Positions 24,322 through 36,962 of a stretch of DNA of 64,000 nt are shown here, piece after piece. Numbering within the stretch: position 1 is the first letter of the stretch; every line of letters begins with the position of its first letter. The notes beneath the pieces were generated by a model, which saw nothing but the letters and a program-made list of their open reading frames with translations, made no database searches and was not told the origin of the DNA. Source of the stretch: Alentia gelatinosa (Eukaryota; Annelida; Polychaeta; Phyllodocida; Polynoidae); NCBI GenBank assembly GCA_950022655.1, contig OX465591.1, positions 50,334,478-50,398,477 on the forward strand. The letters are read 5' to 3'. The position numbers were made by a program, and so were the translations under genes.

Positions 24322-27300
24322 CGATGGAGTGAGACTGTGCCACCCTGTGTTGTACTACATAGGTTGGTTCGGGTGTCTATTGGTGAGGTGAGACGTGCCC
24401 TATGTTGTACTACACAGGTTGGTTCGGGTGTCTATTGGTGAGGTGTGACGTGCCCTATGTTGTACTACATAGGTTGGTTCGGGTGTCTATTGGTGAGGTG
24501 AGACTGTGCCACCCTATGTTGTACTACATAGGTTGGTTCGGGTGTCTATTGGTGAGGTGAGACTGTGCCACCCTATGTTGTACTACATAGGTTGGATCGG
24601 GTGTCTATTGGTGAGGTGAGACGTGCCCTATGTTGTACTACATAGGTTGGTTCGGGTGTCTATTGGTGAGGTGAGACTGTGCCACCCTATGTTGTACTAC
24701 ATAGGTTGGTTCGGGTGTCTATTGGTGAGGTGAGACGTGCCCTATGTTGTACTACATAGGTTGGTTCGGGTGTCTATTGGTGAGGTGAGACTGTGCCACC
24801 CTATGTTGTACTACATAGGTTGGTTCGGGTGTCTATTGGTGAGGTGAGACTGTGCCACCCTATGTTGTACTACATAGGTTGGTTCGGGTGTCTATTGGTG
24901 AGGTGAGACTGTGACACCCTATGTTGTACTACATAGGTTGGTTCAGGTGTCTATTGGTGAGGTGAGACGTGCCCTATGTTGTACTACACAGGTTGGTCCA
25001 GGTGTCTATTGGTGAGGTGAGACGTGCCACCCTATGTTGTACTACATAGGTTGGTTCGGGTGTCTATTGGTGAGGTGAGACGTGCCCTATGTTGTACTAC
25101 ACAGGTTGGTTCGGGTGTCTATTGGTGAGGTGAGACTGTGCCACCCTATGTTGTACTACATAGGTTGGATCGGGTGTCTATTGGTGAGGTTTGACGTGCC
25201 ACCCTATGTTGTACTACACAGGTTGGTTCGGGTGTCTATTGGTGAGGTGAGACGTGCCCTATGTTGTACTACATAGGTTGGTTCGGGTGTCTATTGGTGA
25301 GGTGAGACGTGCCACCCTATGTTGTACTACACAGGTTGGTTCGGGTGTCTATTGGTGAGGTGAGACTGTGCCACCCTATGTTGTACTACATAGGTTGGTT
25401 CGGGTGTCTATTGGTGAGGTGAGACTGTGCCACCCTGTGTTGTACTACATAGGTTGGTTCGGGTGTCTATTGGTGAGGTGAGACTGTGCCACCCTATGTT
25501 GTACTACATAGGTTGGTTCAGGTGTCTATTGGTGAGGTGAGACTGTGACACCCTATGTTGTACTACATAGGTTGGTTCAGGTGTCTATTGGTGAGGTGAG
25601 ACGTGCCCTATGTTGTACTACACAGGTTGGTTCGGGTGTCTATTGGTGGAGTGAGACGTGCCACCCTATGTTGTACTACACAGGTTGGTTCGGGTGTCTA
25701 TTGGTGAGGTGAGACGTGCCCTATGTTGTACTACACAGGTTGGTTCGGGTGTCTATTGGTGAGGTGAGACTGTGACACCCTATGTTGTACTACATAGGTT
25801 GGTTCGGGTGTCTATTGGTGAGGTCAGACTGTGCCACCCTATGTTGTACTACATAGGTTGGTTCGGGTGTCTATTGGTGAGGTGAGACGTGCCCTATGTT
25901 GTACTACACAGGTTGGTTCGGGTGTCTATTGGTGAGGTTTGACGTGCCACCCTATGTTGTACTACACAGGTTGGTTCGGGTGTCTATTGGTGAGGTTTGA
26001 CGTGCCACCCTATGTTGTACTACATAGGTTGGTTCGGGTGTCTATTGGTGAGGTGAGACGTGCCACCCTATGTTGTACTACATAGGTTGGTTCAGGTGTC
26101 TATTGGTGAGGTTTGACGTGCCACCCTATGTTGTACTACATAGGTTGGTTCGGGTGTCTATTGGTGAGGTTTGACGTGCCACCCTATGTTGTACTACATA
26201 GGTTGGTTCGGGTGTCTATTGGTGAGGTTTGACGTGCCACCCTATGTTGTACTACATAGGTTGGTTCGGGTGTCTATTGGTGAGGTGAGACGTGCCACCC
26301 TATGTTGTACTACATAGGTTGGTCCGGGTGTCTATTGGTGAGGTGAGACGTGCCACCCTATGTTGTACTACACAGGTTGGTTCGGGTGTCTATTGGTGAG
26401 GTTTGACGTGCCACCCTATGTTGTACTACATAGGTTGGTTCGGGTGTCTATTGGTGAGGTGAGACGTGCCCTATGTTGTACTATACAGGTTGGTTCGGGT
26501 GTCTATTGGTGAGGTTTGACGTGCCACCCTATGTTGTACTACACAGGTTGGTTCGGGTGTCTATTGGTGAGGTTTGACGTGCCACCCTATGTTGTACTAC
26601 ATAGGTTGGTTCGGGTGTCTATTGGTGAGGTGAGACGTGCCACCCTATGTTGTACTACATAGGTTGGTCCGGGTGTCTATTGGTGAGGTGAGACGTGCCA
26701 CCCTATGTTGTACTACACAGGTTGGTTCGGGTGTCTATTGATGAGGTTTGACGTGCCACCCTATGTTGTACTACATAGGTTGGTTCGGGTGTCTATTGGT
26801 GAGGTGAGACGTGCCACCCTATGTTGTACTACATAGGTTGGTCCGGGTGTCTATTGGTGAGGTGAGACGTGCCACCCTATGTTGTACTACACAGGTTGGT
26901 TCGGGTGTCTATTGGTGAGGTGAGACTGTGCCACCCTATGTTGTACTACACAGGTTGGTTCGGGTGTCTATTGGTGAGGTGAGACTGTGACACCCTATGT
27001 TGTACTACATAGGTTGGTTCGGGTGTCTATTGGTGAGGTGAGACTGTGCCACCCTATGTTGTACTACATAGGTTGGTTCGGGTGTCTATTGGTGAGGTGA
27101 GACTGTGACACCCTATGTTGTACTACATAGGTTGGATCGGGTGTCTATTGGTGAGGTTTGACGTGCCACCCTACGTTGTACTACACAGGTTGGTTCGGGT
27201 GTCTATTGGTGAGGTGAGACTGTGCCACCCTATGTTGTACTACATAGGTTGGTTCGGGTGTCTATTGGTGAGGTGAGACTGTGCCACCCTATGTTGTACT

Positions 27301-27434
27301 ACATAGGTTGGTTCGGGTGTCTATTGGTGAGGTGAGACTGTGCCACCCTATGTTGTACTACATAGGTTGGTTCGGGTGTCTATTGGTGAGGTGAGACTGT
27401 GCCACCCTGTGTTGTACTACATAGGTTGGTTCAG
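24322..27434. repeat. 59-bp satellite array
   Basis: About 54 copies. The unit contains TATGTTGTACTACATAGGTT, GGTTCGGGTGTCTATTGGTG and AGGTGAGAC, plus a variable joint: TGTGCCACCC gives 59 bp, GTGCCACCC gives 58 bp and GTGCCC gives 55 bp. ACATAGG and ACACAGG alternate, so several variant classes are interspersed. TGTACTACATAGG is partly palindromic. ORFs in the array are artefacts. Confidence 0.96.
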
Positions 27435-27554
27435 GCATCTTTCGGTAAGTCAGACGATGAGGAATCAACTACTGCTTATTCCTACTGGACACAAAACCAG
27501 ACTCCGAGATCTTAGATATATTGGGTTTTTTATACCTTTCCGTACACAGTACCT

Positions 27555-27905
27555 CAGCACCGGAGTGCCGAGTAAAGCTGGATGAGTGAGTCCACAAGCC
27601 GAAGCAAGTTCCCTCCCTCAACCACCGAAAGGGTTCGAAGAAACCCTACCAATTGTGAGGCTCCAAAGGGTTCGCTCAACGCGGAGGAACACACAGATTA
27701 ACCTGTCAACCTGCTGCGGACTCAGCCTTATATACAGACCAAGTTACGTAATCCGGGTGAACCAGTAGCATTCTCATGCACAGGCCCACCGGAATCACCA
27801 CACAACAGGGATCGGCATGCGCATCTTCAAACCTAAACCGAACACACCACTGTTCGACTGACCTGGCCCCTACATTGTCGATAGTACAGTTAAACAGCAA
27901 TAATT
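27555..27905. repeat. Dispersed repeat, copy 1
   Basis: This shares diverged similarity with 48215-48785. It has GTGCCGAGTAAAGCTGG here against GTGCCGAGTAACACTGAG there, and ACACAACAGGGATCGG against ACACAGCAGGGACCGATA, with the flanking motifs in the same order. No coding potential is seen. It is probably an unclassified transposable element. Confidence 0.5.
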
Positions 27906-28173
27906 AACTATCAATTAAGCAATTGGGATAGTTTTGTATAAGGAGGTTGTTTCTGTTCTGGGTGAAACAAGTTCCCTGCAGTCTCCTTGTTGGGAGTTGT
28001 CTATTGTCTATAAGATGAGGATCACGTGTTAAAGTAAATGAATCCAGAATTAAGTGCATTTCTCTGCGGTTTCTACGTTCAACAATATTTGCTTTATAGT
28101 ATAGTTGCTCTGTATTTAGTAGTGAGTTAGGTTGATCTAGTAAACTAAAAAAATATATAATCTTTTTAAACAA
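27904..28173 (-). pseudogene. Possible LINE reverse transcriptase C-terminal remnant
   Basis: The minus-strand frame of about 89 codons includes RRNRREMHLILDSF, then LIDNRQLPTRR. This matches the order of motifs in the ORF2 C-termini nearby: DRRSIHLLYYTYNLL...LVDDRNLPTRR in the 29314 element and the corresponding segment near 41750. No catalytic motifs are present. The call rests on this short similarity only. Confidence 0.5.
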
Positions 28174-28371
28174 GAAGGGGGGAGATGTAGTATAGTAGTG
28201 CCATTCCGTTTACTACAATTCCGTTTGTGTCTTTGTGAATCCGTATTTTGGCAATGTAATGGCGCCCAGCAGAACAACAACAATGTGAGGAGGATAACAC
28301 CGACTCTATGACCAATCCTGGGTTTATCTATCATCCACCAACACAACAGTTTCTCTATCACTAACGGGTTA

Positions 28372-29313
28372 TTTCATTCATGTCATATTGAGTGGGATAA
28401 CTTATCATATCGAGTGGGATAACCTATCACTAATGGGTTATTTCATCAAGTCATATTGAGTGGGATAACCTATAACTAACGGGTCATTTCATCAACTCAT
28501 ATTGAGTGAGATAACCTATCACTAACGGGTCATTTCATTAATATCATATTGAGTTGGATAACCCATCACGACCGGGTTATTTCATCAACTCATATTGAGT
28601 GGGATAACCTATCACTAACGGGTTATTTTACAAGTCATATTGAGTGGGATAACCTATCACTAACGGGTTATTTCATTCATGTCATATTGAGTGAGATAAC
28701 CTATCACTAACGGGTTATTTCATTCATGTCATATTGAGTGGGATAACCTATCACTAACGGGTTATTTCATTAATATCATATTGAGTGAGATAACCTATCA
28801 CTAACGGGTTATTTCATTAATATAATATTGAGTGGGATAACCTATCACTAACGGGTCATTTCATTAATATCATATTGAGTGGGATAACCTATCACTAACG
28901 GGTCATTTCATTCATGTCATATTGAGTGGGATAACCTATCACTAACGGGTCATTTCATTCATGTCATATCGAGTGGGATAACTTATCATATCGAGTGGGA
29001 TAACCTATCACTAATGGGTTATTTCATCAAGTCATATTGAGTGGGATAACCTATAACTAACGGGTCATTTCATCAACTCATATTGAGTGAGATAACCTAT
29101 CACTAACGGGTCATTTCATTAATATCATATTGAGTTGGATAACCCATCACGACCGGGTTATTTCATCAACTCATATTGAGTGGGATAACCTATCACTAAC
29201 GGGTTATTTTACAAGTCATATTGAGTGGGATAACCTAACACTAACTGGTTATTTCATTCATGTCATATTGAGTGGGATAACCTATCACTAACGGGTTATT
29301 TCATCGAGTCATG
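28372..29313. repeat. Satellite of 43-47 bp, left part
   Basis: About 21 copies of a unit with TCATATTGAGTGGGATAACC, TATCACTAACGGGTTATTTC and a variable joint (ATTCATG, ATTAATA, ATCAAC, ACAAG). GGATAACC and GGGTTATT form an inverted repeat within each unit, so each copy could form a small hairpin. The array continues after the LINE insertion at 31742. Confidence 0.95.
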
Positions 29314-31738
29314 TTTTTTTTTTTTTTTTTAACATTTTTTATTAGGGGAATGGTTTTTACATTCTGTTGTCCCCAGATTCGGCAACACAGCCGTTCTTCC
29401 ATCCGGGCCCTCTCATGGTAGAAAATTCTCATATCTTTTCACATAGTGATATATATACACTCAATTTCACCTTTTCCTCTGTTACATCAAATCTTCTGTC
29501 AATGAGATGAATGATATGCAATGAATAACGTATTATCTCAGATTACATAATTGATGGCTCATCTATTATTGATATCACAATCAGGGTTTTTTGCCAATAA
29601 CGTTCTTCATAGTATATTGGTTAGCAATATGGTGTATTTTACATCAACCTTTTTATACATAGTAGAGTACTATATACGTAAAGCGAAACAATATCCTTTT
29701 AATGTATTCTACGCATATACAGCAGTACAAGGTTAGGTTTGGAAGTTTACCTTTTTACAGTACACATTCACCATAGTCATTTAAATATGTACACACATAG
29801 TTACAATCCGTAAACCAAAAAAGTGAAACAGGTAATTCAGTTGCAGTCACAATCTGAACGCTAACTTTAGCTGTCATGTAATGTATAACACTGATATATC
29901 TCCTTTGTAATTTTCAAGTGGGTAAGAATAAATATTAGTTGGTATGACTGTTGCAATCACAATCAGTCACAGTAAACAGGTAATAGATCGACGAGTTAGT
30001 CTGTTGCAATCACAATCAGACTTAGTTATATATATTGAATCTGGTATAAACATTCAGGGTAATTGAATTTAATCTGTACTTTAAATTCCTTTTTGGTAAG
30101 CATGTTAGTATAATTCGGTTGTAACGTGTTCCATAGTTTTACACCTCTGGCAAAGAATGAGTTTTTAAATCCGTTATAATTTGCCTTGGGCTCTAACAAC
30201 CTACGGCCATCATTTCTCCTTGTTGGGAGGTTTCTATCATCCACTAACTCATCATTTGTTAACAAGTTATACGTATAATACAGTAGGTGTATACTTCTAC
30301 GGTCCACTAGGTATTTTAGGTTAGCCCTGGCGTGCATTTGCGCGGTATCCAATATCGGATTAGGGGCCAATTTCACGCAATAGATTAAACGCAGAAACTT
30401 ATTCTGGATCAATTGAAGATCATATTTTCCAGCCTGCGTTGGAGGTTCATACACATAGTCACAATAGGCGAAGTAAGGTAGTACGAAACTTTTATATATA
30501 GATAGTGCCACCTCTGGAGTAATCATTTTTCTTACTTTTTTTAATAGAAACAATTTATCATAAACTCTCTTTTTACAATTATTTCTATGGGCATTAAAAG
30601 TGAGATTAGAGTCAACTGTAAGGCCTAAATAATTGTAATCTTTCACTGTTGTCAATTCATGGTTGTTTAAACTGATTATTAGGTTATTTGGGGGGATTTG
30701 CTCTCGCTGTTTCTTATTAAAGAATAATATCTGCGTTTTCTTCTCGTTTATCGTGGAAACGTTTTGGACACACCAATCCTGAATTTTTGGTAAAATTTCT
30801 TTCATATCCTCAAAGTTATTCGTAGTTATAGTGGTATCATCTGCATATAATGATAATACACATGGTTGGTTATCTATAAATGAGGCTAGGTTATTTATAT
30901 ATACTAAAAACAGTGTGGGACCTAATACTGAAGCTTGGGGTATTCCGTATGTAATAGATTCAGGTTTTGATAATTGGTCATTCAGGTTAGTTCGCTGTAC
31001 TCGATTATTTAAATATTCCTTAAAAAATAAACACGTATTGTTAGCTAATCCAATATCGTATAATTTTTTTATCAAAAGCTCATGAGAAACTGTATCAAAC
31101 GCCTTCTTAAAATCTAAGAAGACGGTAACTGGATTAAAATTATTGTTTAGTTTATTGTAAATAGTAGATAAATAAGTACTAATTGCAGTGTGTGTTGATC
31201 TATTTTTACGAAAACCATGTTGAGATTCAGATAGATAGTTATTTACTTCTAGGTAGCTTTTCAGTCTTTTATTTACTACTTTCTCTAATAATTTACTAGG
31301 AAGCGGTAGTAGGCTTATGGGCCGTAAGTTGCTGACCATCTTTAGATTACCCTTTTTAGGGATTGGGATTACCGTAGATATTACCGTAGATCCAGGTCAC
31401 TGGAATAACATTTTGTTTAACTATAGCATTAAATAATATATGTAGCTTATCGAACGCTGCTAGAAAAGCTGTTTTTAGAATCGAGGATCTTACAAACTTA
31501 ATATTTGAGGATTTATTAAAATTAGTATCCTTAATTGCATTGACAATCTCGTCAATGGTTATTTCATCTTCCAGTAGACTAAAGTCTGTATCCCTATAAT
31601 TAAAAGGTGGTTTATCAATATTATTTTTTGGTATTTTACTAGCTAGTAGTTGACCTATGTTGGCAAAATATGTATTAATATAATCAGCCCTATCTTCATT
31701 TGGTTTAATATTGTTTGTACTTTCATGTAAAATGTCTC
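29314..31738 (-). mobile_element. 5'-truncated LINE inserted in the 43-47-bp satellite
   Basis: The element is on the minus strand. Its poly(A) tail is the T run at 29314-29330, with TAATAAAAAATG just inside it. The 3' UTR runs to 30025 and the reverse-transcriptase ORF to about 31738, where satellite units resume. Truncation falls in the linker between endonuclease and polymerase domains, so the endonuclease is absent. The insertion splits one satellite array into two parts. Confidence 0.9.
30026..31339 (-). pseudogene. LINE ORF2 reverse transcriptase
   Basis: The open frame has 437 codons from an internal Met. It includes NLRPISLLPLPSKLLEK (RT motif 0/1 region), HGFRKNRSTHTA, the first catalytic block FLDFKKAFDTVSH, GIPQASVLGPTLF, the catalytic YADDT, and YLGLTVDSNLTF. 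The usual G in PQGS is replaced by A, an unusual change beside the active site. Upstream, up to 31738, a diverged linker is readable in another frame, with a 12-bp tandem duplication of ATCTACGGTAAT near 31365-31395. The C-terminal xLWNxL motif is LWNTLQP. It resembles the CR1/L2/Jockey group by motif pattern; the exact clade is not assigned. Confidence 0.92.
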
Positions 31739-31741
31739 CAA

Positions 31742-32120
31742 ATATCGAGTGGGATAACCTATAACTAACGGGTCATTTCATCAACTCATATAGAGTGAGA
31801 TAACCTATCACTAACGGGTCATTTCATTAATATCATATTGAGTGGGATATATAACCCATCACTAACGGGTTATTTCATTCATGTCATATTGAGTGGGATA
31901 ACCTATCACTAACGGGTTATTTCATACATGTCATATTGAGTGGGACAACCTATCACTAACGGGTCATTTCATACATGTCATATTGAGTGGGACAACCTAT
32001 CACAAACGGGTTATTTCATCAACTCATATAGAGTGGGATAACCTATCACTAATGGGTTATTTCAGCAAGTCATATTGAGTGGGATAACCTATCACTAACG
32101 GGTTATTTCATTCAAGTCAT
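31742..32120. repeat. Satellite of 43-47 bp, right part
   Basis: About eight copies of the same unit as 28372-29313, including a copy with an extra TATA (GATATATAACCC). A last degenerate copy with GATAACCCATCACTATCGGG lies near 32790-32850, after another insertion. Confidence 0.94.
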
Positions 32121-32785
32121 GTTTTTTTAAATTTTTTTTAAAAGTTTACCAGGGTATTTATCCTAGAGATCGGCTGATGCATTTCTTCCGTCTGGTCCCT
32201 CTTGGGATGGTAGAGAAAAATACATATCCTATATTTAGATTTTCTACAAGGGTTCGGCACTAATACATCCTTCAATTCTTCATGTCATTGCTATATTTGA
32301 TGAGATGAGTGATGAAGAAACATTCAAATGATTCAGTACTTTTGGTTCCATCAGAAGAATGTCTTTCAACACAGTGGTCAGTAGTTATATAGAACGTCCT
32401 GACCATGCTGTATAAGTCACAGAATGAGATGATAATTTACGGTTTGTATGGACCGAGGCATTTATGCCGAGTTCCGTACAAACTGTAAATTATCATCGAG
32501 TTCTGTGACTTGCACAGCATGGTTGGACATTATATATTTACTATATACTCAAAATTAAAAAAAAAATCATTAATTTAATTTTTAACAACCGATATGTTAG
32601 TAAACGTGTATGGCAAGGTGGTCCGTATTTTAGTGTACGGACCAGTGGTCCGTACAGTATTTTTACGTCATATGCCGAAACGGTGCGTATTTACAGTATA
32701 TATGGCATGGGTATAATACAGCTGGGATGCTAGCATACAATAATCACTATTCCAACACCAGTCCTTACTATACAATTTTTACAAC
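32121..32785 (-). mobile_element. LINE 3'-tail fragment plus a foldback element
   Basis: A T-rich tract at 32122-32150 is followed by a region whose complement reads AGAGGGACCAGACGGAAGAA, the tail signature of the neighbouring LINEs. No RT is present. It is inserted in the 43-47-bp satellite, as at 29314. A separate inverted-repeat element occupies about 32393-32531 (see that entry). The rest, to 32785, has no visible feature. Confidence 0.7.
32393..32531. mobile_element. Foldback/MITE-like palindrome
   Basis: The left arm, 32402-32452, contains ACCATGCTGT, GTCACAGAA, GATGATAATTTAC and TTTGTATGGA. The right arm, 32474-32524, is its imperfect reverse complement. A loop of about 20 bp separates them. 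Similarity extends weakly beyond both arms. It could be a non-autonomous DNA transposon. No transposase is present. Confidence 0.75.
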
Positions 32786-32858
32786 AGGTAAAGTGAGATA
32801 ACCCATCACTATCGGGATGGGTTATTTCATTCCAGTCATATTGAGTTTGGACTCCATG

Positions 32859-35800
32859 GGCTGGCCTGTAGAGTGCCGGCTGATGGTAACGTCCAGTAGG
32901 CGTGTTTTCCACATGACCCACTCCTACTGAGATGACTGGGGCTGGCCTGTAGAGTGCCGGCTGATGGTGACGGTCCAGTAGGCGTGTTTTCCACATGACC
33001 CACTCCTACTGAGACGACTGGGGCTGGCCTGTAGAGTGCCGGCTGATGGTGACGGTCCAGTAGGCGTGTTTTCCACATGACCCACTCCTACTGAGACGAC
33101 TGGGGCTGGCCTGTAGAGTGCCGGCTGATGGTAACGTCCAGTAGGCGTGTTTTCCACATGACCCACTCCTACTGAGACGACTGGGGCTGGCCTGTAGAGT
33201 GCCGGCTGGTGGGGACGGTCCAGTAGGCGTGTTTTCCACATGACCCACTCCTACTGAGACGACTGGGGCTGGCCTGTAGAGTGCCGGCTGATGGTGACGT
33301 CCAGTAGGCGTGTTTTCCACATGACCGGCTCCTACTGAGACGACTGGGGCTGGCCTGTAGAGTGCCGGCTGGTGGTGACGGTCCAGTAGGCGTGTTTTCC
33401 ACATGACCCACTCCTACTGAGACGACTGGGGCTGGCCTGTAGAGTGCCGGCTGATGGTGACGTCCAGTAGGCGTGTTTTCCACATGACCCACTCCTACTG
33501 AGACGACTGGGGCTGGTCTGTAGAGTGCCGGCTGATGGTAACGTCCAGTAGGCGTGTTTTCCACATGACCCACTCCTACTGAGACGACTGGGGCTGACCT
33601 GTAGAGTGCCGGCTGATGGTAACGTCCAGTAGGCGTGTTTTCCACATGACCCACTCCTACTGAGACGACTGGGGCTGGCCTGTAGAGTGCCGGCTGGTGG
33701 TGACGGTCCAGTAGGCGTGTTTTCCACATGACCCACTCCTACTGAGACGACTGGGGCTGGCCTGTAGAGTGCCGGCTGATGGTGACGGTCCAGTAGGCGT
33801 GTTTTCCACATCCCCCACTCCTACTCAGACGACTGGGGCTGGCCTGTAGAGTGCCGGCTGGTGGTAACGTCCAGTAGGCGTGTTTTCCACATGACCCACT
33901 CCTACTGAGACGACTGGGGCTGGCCTGTAGAGTACCGGCTGGTGATGACGGTCCAGTAGGCGTGTTTTCCACATGACCCACTCCTACTGAGATGACTGGG
34001 GCTGGCCTGTAGAGTGCCGGCTGGTGGTGACGGTCCAGTAGGCGTGTTTTCCACATCCCCCACTCCTACTGAGACGACTGGGGCTGGCCTGTAGAGTGCC
34101 GGCTGATGGTAACGTCCAGTAGGCGTGTTTTCCACATGACCCACTCCTACTGAGATGACTGGGGCTGGCCTGTAGAGTGCCGGCTGGTGGTGACGGTCCA
34201 GTAGGCGTGTTTTCCACATGACCCACTCCTACTGTGACGACTGGGGCTGGCCTGTAGAGTGCCGGCTGGTGGTGACGGTCCAGTAGGCGTGTTTTCCACA
34301 TGACCCACTCCTACTGAGACGACTGGGGCTGGCCTGTAGAGTGCCGGCTGGTGGTAACGTCCAGTAGGCGTGTTTTCCACATGACCCACTCCTACTGAGA
34401 CGACTGGGGCTGGCCTGTAGAGTGCCGGCTGGTGGTGACGGTCCAGTAGGCGTGTTTTCCACATGACCCACTCCTACTGAGACGACTGGGGCTGGCCTGT
34501 AGAGTGCCGGCTGGTGGTGACGTCCAGTAGGCGTGTTTTCCACATGACCCACTCCTACTGAGACGACTGGGGCTGGCCTGTAGAGTGCCGGCTGGTGGTG
34601 ACGGTCCAGTAGGCGTGTTTTCCACATGACCGGCTCCTACTGAGACGACTGGGGCTGGCCTGTAGAGTGCCGGCTGGGGCTGGCCTGTAGAGTGCCGGCT
34701 GATGGTGACGTCCAGTAGGCGTGTTTTCCACATGACCCACTCCTACTGAGACGACTGGGGCTGGTCTGTAGAGTGCCGGCTGATGGTAACGTCCAGTAGG
34801 CGTGTTTTCCACATGACCCACTCCTACTGAGACGACTGGGGCTGACCTGTAGAGTGCCGGCTGATGGTAACGTCCAGTAGGCGTGTTTTCCACATGACCC
34901 ACTCCTACTGAGACGACTGGGGCTGGCCTGTAGAGTGCCGGCTGGTGGTGACGGTCCAGTAGGCGTGTTTTCCACATGACCCACTCCTACTGAGACGACT
35001 GGGGCTGGCCTGTAGAGTGCCGGCTGGTGGTAACGTCCAATAGGCGTGTTTTCCACATCCCCCACTCCTACTGAGACGACTGGGGCTGGCCTGTAGAGTG
35101 CCGGCTGGTGGTGACGGTCCAGTAGGCGTGTTTTCCACATGACCCACTCCTACTGAGACGACTGGGGCTGGCCTGTAGAGTGCCGGCTGGTGGTGACGGT
35201 CCAGTAGGCGTGTTTTCCACATGACCCACTCCTACTGAGACGACTTGGGCTGGCCTGTAGAGTGCCGGCTGATGGTAACGTCCAGTAGGCGTGTTTTCCA
35301 CATGACCCACTCCTACTGAGACGACTGGGGCTGGCCTGTAGAGTGCCGGCTGATGGTGACGGTCCAGTAGGCGTGTTTTCCACATCACCCACTCCTACTG
35401 AGACGACTGGGGCTGGCCTGTAGAGTGCCGGCTGGTGGTGACGGTCCAGTAGGCGTGTTTTCCACATGACCCACTCCTACTGAGACGACTGGGGCTGGCC
35501 TGTAGAGTGCCGGCTGGTGGTAACGTCCAATAGGCGTGTTTTCCACATGACCCACTCCTACTGAGATGACTGGGGCTGGCCTGTAGAGTGCCGGCTGGTG
35601 GTGACGGTCCAGTAGGCGTGTTTTCCACATGACCCACTCCTACTGAGACGACTGGGGCTGGCCTGTAGAGTGCCGGCTGGTGGTGACGGTCCAATAGGCG
35701 TGTTTTCCACATGACCCACTCCTACTGAGACGACTGGGGCTGGCCTGTAGAGTGCCGGCTGATGGTAACGTCCAGTAGGCGTGTTTTCCACATGACCCAC

Positions 35801-36315
35801 TCCTACTGAGACGACTGGGGCTGGCCTGTAGAGTGCCGGCTGGTGGTGACGGTCCAATAGGCGTGTTTTCCACATCCCCCACTCCTACTGAGACGACTGG
35901 GGCTGGCCTGTAGAGTGCCGGCTGGTGGTGACGGTCCAGTAGGCGTGTTTTCCACATGACCCACTCCTACTGAGACGACTGGGGCTGGCCTGTAGAGTGC
36001 CGGCTGATGGTGACGGTCCAGTAGGCGTGTTTTCCACATGACCCACTCCTACTGAGACGACTGGGGCTGGCCTGTAGAGTGCCGGCTGGTGATGACGGTC
36101 CAGTAGGCGTGTTTTCCACATGACCCACTCCTACTGAGACGACTGGGGCTGGCCTGTAGAGTGCCGGCTGGTGGTAACGTCCAGTAGGCGTGTTTTCCAC
36201 ATGACCCACTCCTACTGAGACGGCTGGGGCTGGCCTGTAGAGTGCCGGCTGGTGGTGACGTCTAGTAGGCGTGTTTTCCACATGACCCACTCCTACTGAG
36301 ACGACTGGGGCTGAC
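32859..36315. repeat. 82-bp satellite array
   Basis: About 42 copies with 81- or 82-bp periods. The unit has GGCTGGCCTGTAGAGTGCCG, GTCCAGTAGGCGTGTTTTCC and CACTCCTACTGAGACGACTG. The 1-bp difference comes from AACGTCC against GACGGTCC. Because 81 is a multiple of three and 82 is not, apparent minus ORFs hop between frames; they are artefacts. A block near 33430-33790 recurs near 34690-34970, showing higher-order duplication. Confidence 0.96.
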
Positions 36316-36374
36316 ATCGTGGACTCCTGTTGGTGGTGTTCGGCGCCCACTCAGATCTCACCAGTGTGCGGCAG

Positions 36375-36962
36375 GGCAAAAATAAATCACAGTTAAATCA
36401 TGATCAAACAAATATTATATCACAGTTAAATCATGATCAAACAAATATTAGGTGACTAGGCAGGGTACCTCTCAGCCCAGCGCATCACAGCAAAAATAAA
36501 TCACAGTTAAATCATGATCAAACAAATATTAGGTGACTAGGCAGGGTACCTCTCAGCCCAGCGCATCACAGCAAAAATAAATCACAGTTAAATCATGATC
36601 AAACAAATATTATGTGACTAGGCAGGGTACCCTTCAGCCCAGCGCATCACAGCCAAAATAAATCACAGTTAAATCATGATCAAACAAATATTATGTGACT
36701 AGGCAGGGTACCTCTCAGCCCAGCGCATCACAGCAAAAATAAATCACAGTTAAATCATGATCAATCAAATATTAGGTGACTAGGCAGGGTACCTCTCAGC
36801 CCAGCGCATCACAGCAAAAATAAATCACAGTTAAATCATGATCAAACAAATATTAGGTGACTAGGCAGGGTACCTCTCAGCCCAGCGCATCACAGCAAAA
36901 ATAAATCACAGTTAAATCATGATCAAACAAATATTATGTGACTAGGCAGGGTACCTCTCACC
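36375..36962. repeat. 81-bp tandem repeat
   Basis: About seven copies with an 81-bp period. The unit has AAAAATAAATCACAGTTAAA, TCATGATCAAACAAATATTA and GGTACCTCTCAGCCCAGCGC. It is unrelated in sequence to the adjacent 82-bp array but almost identical in period. The first copy is truncated. Confidence 0.95.

Noticed and set aside
32859..36315. Overlapping minus ORFs with RLLDRHHQPALYRPAP repeats
   Set aside because: Translations of the 82-bp satellite. Frames shift with each 81/82-bp unit and there is no start or regulatory context.
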